A stretch of 64,000 nt of DNA from Bacillota bacterium (lineage in GTDB: Bacteria; Bacillota; Clostridia; Lachnospirales; Lachnospiraceae). How positions within the stretch are numbered: the stretch's first letter is position 1; each line of letters opens with the position of its first letter. Of the stretch, positions 22,222 through 31,733 are shown one piece after another. The stretch lies in NCBI GenBank assembly GCA_029558315.1, contig JAKQFQ010000472.1, positions 1-64,000 on the forward strand, read 5' to 3'. The notes beneath the pieces were generated by a model that ran no database searches, had not been told where the DNA came from, and saw only the letters and a list, made by a program, of their open reading frames with translations. A program made the translations under genes and the position numbers.

Positions 22222-25200
22222 ATGAAAGACGATTTTAACATTATTGATCTGGATCTTACAGATCATATACCGCAGGTCGAAAAAACACTTACAGAAGATA
22301 ATCACACGACAGTTAACAATACAGAAGAATATATTGATGAAGATTATGCAGAAGAGGAAGTAGCTGATGAAGAGTACTATGAAGCAGAAGAGGAAGTAAC
22401 TGACGAAGAGTACTATGAAGAGGATCCGTATTATGGGATTGATGAGGAAAATGCCGGGGATGAGATATTCCAGGGAGAAGTATCTGTTGATACCATTATT
22501 ATGAATGGAATTGCTGATGCTGTAGAAGGTGCTGATGCTATTACAAGGACAGAAGATTCATCTTTTTTAAATGAAGAGGAGTCTGAACGTCTGCGTCAGG
22601 ATGTTGATGCCGCATTACAGGATCAATATACGGATTCAATTGATTTTGTCGATGTTGAAGAAATGAGCGCAGCTGATGAAGAATTCGAAGAAGAGTATGA
22701 AGAGGAACCGTTAATTCGTCGTTCCTCCAAAAAGAAAAAGAAAAAAGAAGGTTTCCCGGCAGTCATAATTTCTTTCTTTAAGAAGCTTACCGTTGGTGAC
22801 TGGATGATTGCAGGAACCGGAGTTGTAATAATTTGTATGGCGGTAGTAACGCTGTTCTTCTGGGGAAAAGCCAGAAACATCGATCAGCAGGTTACCAATA
22901 TGTATGATCTTGGATATGGACTGTCCAATATCGGAGTAGCAGGAGAAAGCGGACTTCTGGCTGTTGCGGATGCCCGTATGAATGCGGTATCGTTTGAAGA
23001 AGAACCTCAAGATTCCACGGGTGGTGTGACTGTAGATATCACATTTACCTCTGTGGAAAAGGATATGAAGATTAAGTTCATCAATGCAGACACCGACCGC
23101 CTGATCACTGATGTTGTATTTGAAATTACTTTGACATCAGAAGATGGCGATGCATATGAATTTAAGGATGAAGATCTGGATGGTATTATTTACGAAAAGA
23201 ACATGGAACCGGGGGATTACTCGGTTACAGTAGAACCGATAGATGGCTACACGTTTGCTGATTATAGTCAGAGCGTTACGGTGAAAGATGAAATCGCCTA
23301 TGAGCAGATTGATGTAACACAGGAAATCAAAAGTGAATCAGAGGTAAATGTTGCCGTTGAAGATACTGCTGTAAATAATGCGGAAGCAGAAGCAGAGGCG
23401 GAAGCAGTACCAACACTTGCGGATACCGTGGAATGGGTAGAATCAACAAGAACAGCAGCGGATGGATCTACCGGATATCAGCAGGTGGATAAGAGTACAA
23501 TACCTGAACCCAGCTATGCATCTCGTAATGTGATTGAAGTAGCAAATGAAGGCTATGCTGTTTCAGGACGAATTGCAAATCCGATGGAACATGAAGTAAT
23601 GGTATTGACCAGAGAAAGGGAAATAACGGAATCTACAACGCCGGAAACATCAGAAGCGCCGTCAACACAGCCATCAACAGAACCGTCGACGACTCCATCA
23701 ACAGAACCGTCGACGACTCCATCAACACCTCCATCTACGACACCGTCAACCGCACCGACAGGAAAAACTGTTACGATAACAGTTAATGGGGAAAACAGCG
23801 TTAAGGTGGGAAGTACTTTACAGCTGACTCCAACGATAAAGGATGGAAATACAACAATAACTGGTGGAACGACGAGTTATACCAGCAAAGATACAGCAAC
23901 GGCAACGGTTGACAGCAATGGTAAAGTAACTGGAGTAAAAGCAGGAACGGTAGTTATTACAATAAGCTATACGAAAACAGATGGAAGTACTACTTATACC
24001 GGCTCCCATGATGTGACGATTACAGTTACGGCTGCAGGAGCAACAGTTTCTACATTGACCTTGAATCATACGACGTTGGCAGTGGTTGTCGGAGGAAACT
24101 CCACGATCGCACCTACAGCGACTTTATCAGATGGTACGAAGGTGACAACGGCTTCCAGTTTTACATTTACACAAGATAAAGCCACAATTGCCACTGTGGA
24201 TGCAACCGGTAAGATCACCGGTGTTGCCAAAGGAACTGCAGTAATTACCGTAACTTATAAGGATTCTTCGAACAATACAAAGACTGCAACCTGTACAGTG
24301 ACTGTATCAGATGCAACAGTTTCCACGGTTTCCCTGAATAAGGCAACGACTACGATTGCGAAGGGCAATACAGAAACTTTAGTTGCTACTGCATTGATGA
24401 CCAATAACACAAAGATAACAGATGCATCTAAATTTACCTGGACGAGCCAGACTACCAGTGTGGCAACGGTTGACAGCAATGGTAAAATAACAGCTGTTGG
24501 TGTTGGTACAGCCAAAATCACTGTTTCGTACAAAGATGCACTGGGGAATACAAAGAGCGCAAGCTGTACTGTTACTGTAGTTGCCAATCCGGCACAGGAT
24601 ACATCCAGCAAGTTAAAGGATAAGGATGGTAATCAGATTTACGTTAAGAACTCGAATGGTGAGTATGTGGAAGCAACCTATGCAGATTATTACAATGCTT
24701 CAGCATTTTATCTTAAGACGGATGTACAGTATCGATATACTGGATGGCAGACAATAAACGGTAACGTATATTTCTTTGATAAGAATGGCAATAAAGTAAC
24801 GGGAGAACAGGTAATTCAGGGTGTGAAGTATAACTTCACATCAGAAGGAATCCTGGCAATGAACAATAATGGTGTAATCGGAATCGATGTTTCAAAATGG
24901 AATGGAAGCATTGACTGGAACGCAGTAAAGAACTCAGGTATCTCTTATGTCATCATTCGATGTGGATATCGAGGATCATCTACCGGTGTTCTTGTCGAAG
25001 ACCCGAAATTTAAGACCAATATACAGGGTGCAACAGCAGCCGGATTAAAGGTCGGTGTATATTTCTTCACACAGGCAGTGAATGAGGTAGAAGCAGTAGA
25101 AGAGGCTTCTATGGTATTGAGCCTGGTAAAGGGCTATGGTGTATCCTATCCAATCTTCATCGATACGGAACGTGCCAATGGACGAGCTGACGGACTTGAC

Positions 25201-25464
25201 AGAAATACCAGAACCGCTGTCTGCAGGGCATTTTGTGAAACAATCAGAAATGCAGGCTATTCGGCTGGAGTATATGCATCCAAATCCTGGTTTAATGACA
25301 ACCTTAACTACAGTAGTCTGTCCGGTTATAAGATCTGGTTGGCGCAATACGCATCTGCACCTACCTTTGCCAATCGATATGATATGTGGCAGAATTCGGA
25401 TAAAGGAAGCGTTAGCGGAATCAGTGGTAACGTGGATATGAATATCAGTTATTTAGGATACTAA
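22222..25464 (+). CDS. Membrane-anchored GH25 muramidase with acidic cytosolic tail, Big_2-type repeats and one cell-wall-binding repeat
   Basis: Acidic N-terminus (~190 aa), KKKKKK then one TM, PST repeats, Ig-like repeats, GWQTINGNVYFFDKNGN, then GIDVSKWNGSIDW...FIDTE GH25. ATG at 22222 follows aggag. Confidence 0.85.
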   Translation: MKDDFNIIDLDLTDHIPQVEKTLTEDNHTTVNNTEEYIDEDYAEEEVADEEYYEAEEEVTDEEYYEEDPYYGIDEENAGDEIFQGEVSVDTIIMNGIADAVEGADAITRTEDSSFLNEEESERLRQDVDAALQDQYTDSIDFVDVEEMSAADEEFEEEYEEEPLIRRSSKKKKKKEGFPAVIISFFKKLTVGDWMIAGTGVVIICMAVVTLFFWGKARNIDQQVTNMYDLGYGLSNIGVAGESGLLAVADARMNAVSFEEEPQDSTGGVTVDITFTSVEKDMKIKFINADTDRLITDVVFEITLTSEDGDAYEFKDEDLDGIIYEKNMEPGDYSVTVEPIDGYTFADYSQSVTVKDEIAYEQIDVTQEIKSESEVNVAVEDTAVNNAEAEAEAEAVPTLADTVEWVESTRTAADGSTGYQQVDKSTIPEPSYASRNVIEVANEGYAVSGRIANPMEHEVMVLTREREITESTTPETSEAPSTQPSTEPSTTPSTEPSTTPSTPPSTTPSTAPTGKTVTITVNGENSVKVGSTLQLTPTIKDGNTTITGGTTSYTSKDTATATVDSNGKVTGVKAGTVVITISYTKTDGSTTYTGSHDVTITVTAAGATVSTLTLNHTTLAVVVGGNSTIAPTATLSDGTKVTTASSFTFTQDKATIATVDATGKITGVAKGTAVITVTYKDSSNNTKTATCTVTVSDATVSTVSLNKATTTIAKGNTETLVATALMTNNTKITDASKFTWTSQTTSVATVDSNGKITAVGVGTAKITVSYKDALGNTKSASCTVTVVANPAQDTSSKLKDKDGNQIYVKNSNGEYVEATYADYYNASAFYLKTDVQYRYTGWQTINGNVYFFDKNGNKVTGEQVIQGVKYNFTSEGILAMNNNGVIGIDVSKWNGSIDWNAVKNSGISYVIIRCGYRGSSTGVLVEDPKFKTNIQGATAAGLKVGVYFFTQAVNEVEAVEEASMVLSLVKGYGVSYPIFIDTERANGRADGLDRNTRTAVCRAFCETIRNAGYSAGVYASKSWFNDNLNYSSLSGYKIWLAQYASAPTFANRYDMWQNSDKGSVSGISGNVDMNISYLGY
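22348..22419 (+). repeat. Two tandem copies of a 36-bp coding repeat
   Basis: gcagaagaggaagtagctgatgaagagtactatgaa repeated with 2 mismatches; encodes AEEEV(A/T)DEEYYE. Confidence 0.85.
23659..23757 (+). repeat. 12-bp coding minisatellite (PST-x repeats)
   Basis: Encodes PSTQPSTEPSTTPSTEPSTTPSTPPSTTPSTAP; includes exact adjacent 24-bp copies at 23671-23694 and 23695-23718. Confidence 0.85.
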
Positions 25465-25493
25465 AGATACAAATGAGAATAGGGAGGCAGAAC

Positions 25494-26576
25494 ATGAGAA
25501 CTTATTTAGTAACCGGAGGCGCCGGATTCATTGGATCAAATTACATTCATTATATGTTTCAGAAGTATGATAATGAGATCAGAATTATCAATGTTGATGC
25601 ATTGACGTATGCGGGTAATCTGGAGAACCTAAAGGATGTTGAAAAGCGTGAGAATTATACCTTTGTGAAGGCAGATATTTGCGACAAAGAAGCAATTAGC
25701 AAGGTCTTTGAGCAAAATGATATTGATCGTGTTGTACATTTTGCAGCAGAAAGTCATGTGGACAGAAGCATCAAACATCCGGAAGTATTTGTTCAGACCA
25801 ATGTACTTGGTACGGCAGTGATGCTTAACTGTGCTAAAGCGGCATGGGAGTTGCCGGATGGTTCATTTAAGGAAGGAAAGAAATTCCTTCATGTTTCAAC
25901 AGATGAGGTATATGGATCGCTGGAAGAAGACGGTGGCTTTTTCTATGAGACTACGCCATATGCGCCGCATTCTCCTTATTCTGCAAGCAAGGCCAGCTCA
26001 GATATGTTAGTGAAGGCTTATATGGATACGTATCATTTTCCGGCAAATATTACGAACTGTTCTAACAATTACGGACCTTATCAGTTCCCGGAGAAGTTAA
26101 TTCCATTGATTATTAACAATGCTTTACAGGGCAAGAAGCTTCCTGTTTATGGTGATGGCAAGAACGTCAGGGACTGGTTATATGTAATGGATCATGCCAA
26201 AGCAATTGACATGGTACAGGAAAAAGGAAGATTGTTCGAGACCTATAATATCGGTGGTCATAATGAAAAACAGAACATCGAAATTATCAATATTATTATC
26301 GAAACTTTGCAGGAAATGCTTCCGGATCAGGATGAGAGAAAGAAACTTGTAACCAAAGATCTGATTACCTATGTAGAGGACCGTAAAGGACATGACAGAA
26401 GATATGCCATTGCTCCGGATAAGATAAAGGCGGAGATTGGCTGGGAACCGGAAACCATGTTTAAGGAAGGAATTAAGCTCACCATTGCCTGGTTCTTTGA
26501 ACACGAGGACTGGATGAAGAATGTTACAAGTGGTGATTATCAGAAGTATTATTCAGATATGTATGCTAATAATTAA
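25494..26576 (+). CDS. rfbB: dTDP-glucose 4,6-dehydratase
   Basis: [41 protein letters not shown] motifs. Confidence 0.88.
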   Translation: MRTYLVTGGAGFIGSNYIHYMFQKYDNEIRIINVDALTYAGNLENLKDVEKRENYTFVKADICDKEAISKVFEQNDIDRVVHFAAESHVDRSIKHPEVFVQTNVLGTAVMLNCAKAAWELPDGSFKEGKKFLHVSTDEVYGSLEEDGGFFYETTPYAPHSPYSASKASSDMLVKAYMDTYHFPANITNCSNNYGPYQFPEKLIPLIINNALQGKKLPVYGDGKNVRDWLYVMDHAKAIDMVQEKGRLFETYNIGGHNEKQNIEIINIIIETLQEMLPDQDERKKLVTKDLITYVEDRKGHDRRYAIAPDKIKAEIGWEPETMFKEGIKLTIAWFFEHEDWMKNVTSGDYQKYYSDMYANN

Positions 26577-26582
26577 AGCATC

Positions 26583-26613
26583 AAATGGGAACGGATATGG
26601 TTCGTTCCCATTT
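26583..26613 (+). terminator. Terminator-like hairpin in rfbB-rfbA intergenic region
   Basis: AAATGGGAACG - 9 nt - CGTTCCCATTT; T-run is interrupted, so possibly weak. Confidence 0.5.
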
Positions 26614-26656
26614 CGTGCGATTTTTACTTCCATAATTTGGAAAGCGAGGAAAAGAT

Positions 26657-27526
26657 ATGAAAGGTATTATTTTAGCAGGTGGTTCAGGAACCAGATTGTA
26701 TCCATTGACGAAAGCTGTATCAAAACAGATTATGCCGGTATATGATAAACCAATGATTTACTATCCTCTCTCTATCCTGATGCTGGCATCGATTCGCGAA
26801 GTCCTGATTATTTCAACGCCCAGAGACCTTCCGGTATTTCAGGAATTGCTGGGAGATGGAGCACAGTTGGGAATGCGATTTTCCTATGCAGTTCAGGAGC
26901 AGCCAAGAGGCCTGGCAGATGCTTTTCTGATTGGAGAAGAATTTATCGGAAAGGATTCCGTATGCCTGGTTCTTGGAGATAATATTTTCTATGGACAGAG
27001 TTTCTCGGGAATGTTGAAAAGGATAGCAGCAAAAGAAAGCGGAGCCACGATCTTTGGATATTATGTCAGAGACCCGAGAGAATATGGAGTTGTAGAATTT
27101 GACGAGAATGGAAAAGCACTTTCCATTGAAGAAAAACCGGAAAAGCCAAAGAGTAATTATGCAGTTCCGGGACTATATTTTTATGATAATGAAGTAGTTG
27201 AAATTGCTAAGAATATCAAACCCTCAGCACGTGGAGAGATTGAAATAACCAGCATCAACAATGAGTATCTGAGAAGAGGAACCTTACAGGTAGAAACGAT
27301 GGGACGTGGTTTTGCTTGGCTGGATACGGGAAATCATGATGCACTTCTGGATGCAGCGGATTTCATTGCAGCATTTCAGAAGAGACAGGGACTGTATATT
27401 TCCTGTATTGAAGAAATAGCATATAAGCGCGGATTTATTACAAGAGAGCAGTTGTTGGAACTGGCAAAGCCATTGATGAAAACGGATTATGGTAAATATT
27501 TAGTTGAGGTAGCGAATGGACTCTAA
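26657..27526 (+). CDS. rfbA: Glucose-1-phosphate thymidylyltransferase
   Basis: [39 protein letters not shown]. Confidence 0.92.
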   Translation: MKGIILAGGSGTRLYPLTKAVSKQIMPVYDKPMIYYPLSILMLASIREVLIISTPRDLPVFQELLGDGAQLGMRFSYAVQEQPRGLADAFLIGEEFIGKDSVCLVLGDNIFYGQSFSGMLKRIAAKESGATIFGYYVRDPREYGVVEFDENGKALSIEEKPEKPKSNYAVPGLYFYDNEVVEIAKNIKPSARGEIEITSINNEYLRRGTLQVETMGRGFAWLDTGNHDALLDAADFIAAFQKRQGLYISCIEEIAYKRGFITREQLLELAKPLMKTDYGKYLVEVANGL

Positions 27527-28757
27527 AGTAAGAAATTTGACGATTCTGGCTGTGGTCAGCGTGATGCTGCTGGTAATTGGTCTTGTTTTTTACATCAATC
27601 AGAAAGAACAGGGAAATGCTTTAACCATAGGCATAGCGACATCTGCGAATGCCACATATGAGACAACTTTGGATGATGCATTTCGAGATTTCCTAAAGGA
27701 TGAGCTTTTCTTTGACCCGATGCCAACGACAACTCCGTTGAGTGGTGAGAATGCAACACAGCAACAGCTGTTCATGACAGCAACAAGTGTACTGCAGGAT
27801 ATTCGAGTCAGTATTGTCGATGAGAATGGAGAACCTGTAACCGGACAGTCATTTTATATCAGAATTGAGGAACTGGGAGAGTATAAGGATCTTGATCAGG
27901 ATGGAATGATTTACGTTCCGGAATTAAGTGCCGGAGATTACTATGTCGAATTGGAGAAAATCGATGGATATCAGGTACCACTCGATCCGATGCGGGTAAC
28001 TGTAAAAGATCAGTTGGAGTTTACCGTAATTGATGATATTTCGTTATATATCTGCTCTGAGGATGAAATCAATGCCGAGTTAGAAGATACGGAAATGGTT
28101 GATGCGATTGAGGATGCGGATGAGACTGAGAATACAGGTCGTATTGACAGTGCTGATGCAGTCTTTGGCATTGATGTTTCGAAATGGCAGAAGGAAATTG
28201 ACTGGGCAAGAGTCGCTGCAAGCGGTGTGGATTTTGTTATCATACGATGTGGCTATCGAGGTTCCAGTACAGGATGCCTGGTAGAAGATCCCTATTTCAA
28301 ACAGAATATTGAAGGGGCCAGGGCAGCAGGAATCGAGGTTGGTGTATACTTCTTTACGCAGGCAATCAATAATGTGGAAGCGGTAGAGGAAGCATCGATG
28401 GTTGCAACCTTATGTGCGGACTATCAATTGGATTATCCTGTATTTATTGATACAGAAAGTGCCGGAGGTGCAGGACGGGCAGATGGATTGGATGCGGCAA
28501 CAAGAACAGAAATCTGCACAGCATTTTGTACCACTCTTGAAAATGCAGGCTATCATGCCGGCGTATATGCAAGTCGTAACTGGTACGAGAATCATTTAAA
28601 TGATGAGGAACTGACAGAGTTTGCAATATGGGATGCAGAGTACAGAGAAAGCCCAATATATCAGGGTAATATAGATCTATGGCAATATACCTCAAATGGA
28701 TCCATAGATGGAATAACAACGAGAGTTGATCTAAATTTAAGCTATATGAATGAATGA
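27516..28757 (+). CDS. Membrane-anchored GH25 muramidase
   Basis: N-terminal [16 protein letters not shown]...CGYRGSSTG...FIDTE; overlaps the end of rfbA. Confidence 0.85.
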   Translation: MDSKVRNLTILAVVSVMLLVIGLVFYINQKEQGNALTIGIATSANATYETTLDDAFRDFLKDELFFDPMPTTTPLSGENATQQQLFMTATSVLQDIRVSIVDENGEPVTGQSFYIRIEELGEYKDLDQDGMIYVPELSAGDYYVELEKIDGYQVPLDPMRVTVKDQLEFTVIDDISLYICSEDEINAELEDTEMVDAIEDADETENTGRIDSADAVFGIDVSKWQKEIDWARVAASGVDFVIIRCGYRGSSTGCLVEDPYFKQNIEGARAAGIEVGVYFFTQAINNVEAVEEASMVATLCADYQLDYPVFIDTESAGGAGRADGLDAATRTEICTAFCTTLENAGYHAGVYASRNWYENHLNDEELTEFAIWDAEYRESPIYQGNIDLWQYTSNGSIDGITTRVDLNLSYMNE

Positions 28758-28772
28758 AAAGGAGACAGAGAA

Positions 28773-29336
28773 ATGGGTAAGATTACAGTGGAGACATGTG
28801 AAATTGAAGGGTTGAAAATCATCACTCCAAGCGTATTCGGAGATGAAAGAGGATATTTCATGGAAACCTACAATTACAATGATTTTAAGGAAGCAGGGAT
28901 TGATCAGGTATTTGTACAGGACAACCAGTCGGCTTCTAAGAAAGGTGTTCTTCGTGGATTACATTTTCAGATTAATTTCCCACAGGATAAATTAGTTCGT
29001 GTTGTCAATGGTGAAGTGTTTGATGTTGCTGTTGATCTTAGAGAGGATTCAAAGACTTATGGACAGTGGTATGGTGTTACCTTATCGGCACAAAACAAGA
29101 AGCAGTTCTTTATTCCCAAGGGATTTGCGCATGGTTTTTTAGTGCTGTCTGATTACGCTGAGTTTTGTTATAAATGTACAGATTTCTATCATCCTAATGA
29201 TGAGGGTGGTTTATCTTATAAGGATGAGGAAATTGGTGTAAAGTGGCCAATTCCGGAAGGTATGGAGTTGACAATTTCACAGAAGGATACACAATGGAAA
29301 TCCTTTGCAGACTATAAAGCCGGCAAAAAGGCATAA
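28773..29336 (+). CDS. rfbC: dTDP-4-dehydrorhamnose 3,5-epimerase
   Basis: GDERGYFMETYNY, QDNQSASKKGVLRGLHFQ, FIPKGFAHGFLVL motifs. Confidence 0.92.
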   Translation: MGKITVETCEIEGLKIITPSVFGDERGYFMETYNYNDFKEAGIDQVFVQDNQSASKKGVLRGLHFQINFPQDKLVRVVNGEVFDVAVDLREDSKTYGQWYGVTLSAQNKKQFFIPKGFAHGFLVLSDYAEFCYKCTDFYHPNDEGGLSYKDEEIGVKWPIPEGMELTISQKDTQWKSFADYKAGKKA

Positions 29337-29346
29337 GGAGAAATAC

Positions 29347-30348
29347 GTGAAACCTCTGATTTCAAAACCAATCGGGATTACGATTGCACTAATAGTAGCA
29401 CTAATTGGTAGTGCATTAATCATATTCCACGAAAATCCGTTAGCAGAACCAACGGAAGAACTGATTAAGAAAAGCATTGCGTGTGCGATTATTTTGATTG
29501 CACTGATTATTTTTATTGCGCTATATGATAAGCTGATGATTCTTCCACAGGAACTTTATCAGAATCGTAAACTCATATGGAAACTGGCAAAAAATGATTT
29601 TAAAACAAGATATGCAGGCTCCTATATGGGAATGGTATGGGCAATGGTACAACCTGTTGTTACAATTGTCTTATACTATTTTGTGTTTGAGGTAGTCTTT
29701 CAGAATCGATCGCAATTATTGGCGAGTGGAATTGAGGCTCCATATGTTCTGTGGCTGACTGCAGGACTGGTACCCTGGTTCTATTTTTCGGAAGCAGTCG
29801 TTCAGGGAACTATGGCACTTCTGGAATATAACTATCTGGTAAAGAAAGTGGTATTCAAAATTAGTATTTTGCCCATTATCAAAATTATCGCGGCTACGTT
29901 TATTCATATTTTCTTTACTGTCGTGATGTTAATCCTGTATGTGGCCTATGGTTATCAAATGGATTGGTACATGATACAGATTCTGTACTATAGTCTCTGT
30001 ATGTTTGTTTTTGTTCTGGCACTAAGCTATGCGACGTGTGCAATTGTTGTTTTCTTCCGCGATCTGACACAGATTATCAATATACTTTTGCAGGTCGGAA
30101 TGTGGGCAACTCCTATTCTTTGGGATATTTCCATGTTAAAAAATGAGTGGGAACCTCTACAGATTCTGTTCAAGATTAACCCGGTCTATTATGTAGTGAA
30201 TGGATATCGTAGTGCAATGTTTGAGAAAACATGGTTTTGGCAGGATTTCTATTCCACAATGTATTTCTGGATCGTGACAGCTGTATTCTTCGGTGTTGGC
30301 GCATTGATATTTAAACGTCTGAAGGTACATTTTGCAGATGTAATGTAA
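29347..30348 (+). CDS. ABC-2 type polysaccharide export permease (Wzm-like)
   Basis: NDFKTRYAGSYMGMVWAMVQPVVTI; multi-TM. GTG at 29347 preceded by aaggag; the listed ORF starts at 29305. Confidence 0.85.
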   Translation: MKPLISKPIGITIALIVALIGSALIIFHENPLAEPTEELIKKSIACAIILIALIIFIALYDKLMILPQELYQNRKLIWKLAKNDFKTRYAGSYMGMVWAMVQPVVTIVLYYFVFEVVFQNRSQLLASGIEAPYVLWLTAGLVPWFYFSEAVVQGTMALLEYNYLVKKVVFKISILPIIKIIAATFIHIFFTVVMLILYVAYGYQMDWYMIQILYYSLCMFVFVLALSYATCAIVVFFRDLTQIINILLQVGMWATPILWDISMLKNEWEPLQILFKINPVYYVVNGYRSAMFEKTWFWQDFYSTMYFWIVTAVFFGVGALIFKRLKVHFADVM

Positions 30349-30364
30349 GGTATGGAGGCGAAGA

Positions 30365-31699
30365 ATGAACGAGAATATAGCAATTGAAGTTAAGGATTTG
30401 ACGAAAATATATCGCCTGTATGAGAAGTCTTCTGACCGTGTGCGGGAGGCACTTCATCTGACGCGCAGATCAAGACATACAGAGCATTATGCTCTTCGCA
30501 ATGTGAACATTGATATCAGAAAGGGAGAGACGGTTGGTATTATTGGTACCAATGGATCAGGTAAATCCACCATTCTGAAGATTATTACAGGGGTATTGAA
30601 TCCAAGCGGTGGTGAAGTGAATGTGAATGGAAGAATATCTGCATTGCTGGAACTCGGTGCCGGTTTTAATATGGAATATACAGGATTGGAAAATATTTTC
30701 CTTAATGGAACCATGATTGGTTTTTCGGAAAAAGAGATTAAAGCCAAACTTCAGGATATTTTGGACTTTGCGGATATTGGAGAATTTGTTCACCAGCCGG
30801 TCAAGACCTATTCTTCGGGTATGTTTGTTCGTCTTGCATTTGCTGTAGCGATCAACATTGAACCGGAAATACTAATCGTAGATGAAGCACTTTCTGTTGG
30901 AGACGTCTTCTTTCAGGCCAAATGTTACCATAAATTTGAAGAGTTTAAGCAGATGGGAAAGACGATTTTGTTTGTGAGTCATGATTTGTCCAGTATTGCC
31001 AGGTATTGTGATCGCGTAGTGCTTCTGAACAAGGGCGTGAAACTTGGAGAAGGTTCACCAAAGAAGATGATTGATATCTATAAACAGGTTCTGGTAGGAC
31101 AGTATCAGGAGGAACAGTCGGATCAAGAGGAAGCGTCAGATAATCTGCTGAACGATCCTGCAATTATGGAAGCAGCCGGTAAATCGATGAGAGACGGCAG
31201 CGATCACTCTGATCCGGGATATCAGGAGACTAATTCGGATGGTAAGAATCCTGAGACCCTGGAATATGGTTCTAAGAAGGCAGTGATTACAGAGTATTAT
31301 GTTGAGGATGACAAAGGAAAGAAATCCAATGCGATACTAAAGGGATCAGAATTTTCGATTCATTTGAAGGTTAAGATATTAAAGGATGTTGCTGCACCAA
31401 TCTTTGCATTTACCTTTAAGAATGTGAAGGGAACGGAGATTACAGGAACCAATACAATGTTTGAAAAAGCCTTTTTGGAGGGCTGCAAAAAAGGAACGGA
31501 AAAGGAAATCGTATTTACGCAGAAAATGGATTTGCAGGGCGGTGAATACCTGCTTTCCTTCGGCGTTACAGGATACGAAAAAGATGATTTTACTGTATAT
31601 CACAGATTATATGATGTGCTGAATATAACAGTAATTTCGGATAAAAATACGGTTGGTTATTATGATATGAATTCTAAAGTTACCGTAAAAACGATTTGA
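30365..31699 (+). CDS. Polysaccharide ABC transporter ATP-binding protein with Wzt C-terminal domain
   Basis: GTNGSGKST Walker A, KTYSSGMFVRLAFAVA signature, ILIVDEALSVGD; about 200-aa C-terminal Wzt_C-like domain. Confidence 0.87.
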   Translation: MNENIAIEVKDLTKIYRLYEKSSDRVREALHLTRRSRHTEHYALRNVNIDIRKGETVGIIGTNGSGKSTILKIITGVLNPSGGEVNVNGRISALLELGAGFNMEYTGLENIFLNGTMIGFSEKEIKAKLQDILDFADIGEFVHQPVKTYSSGMFVRLAFAVAINIEPEILIVDEALSVGDVFFQAKCYHKFEEFKQMGKTILFVSHDLSSIARYCDRVVLLNKGVKLGEGSPKKMIDIYKQVLVGQYQEEQSDQEEASDNLLNDPAIMEAAGKSMRDGSDHSDPGYQETNSDGKNPETLEYGSKKAVITEYYVEDDKGKKSNAILKGSEFSIHLKVKILKDVAAPIFAFTFKNVKGTEITGTNTMFEKAFLEGCKKGTEKEIVFTQKMDLQGGEYLLSFGVTGYEKDDFTVYHRLYDVLNITVISDKNTVGYYDMNSKVTVKTI

Positions 31700-31733
31700 T
31701 GCTCCAAAGAGCAGGCAAAGCATGGAGGTTGTT

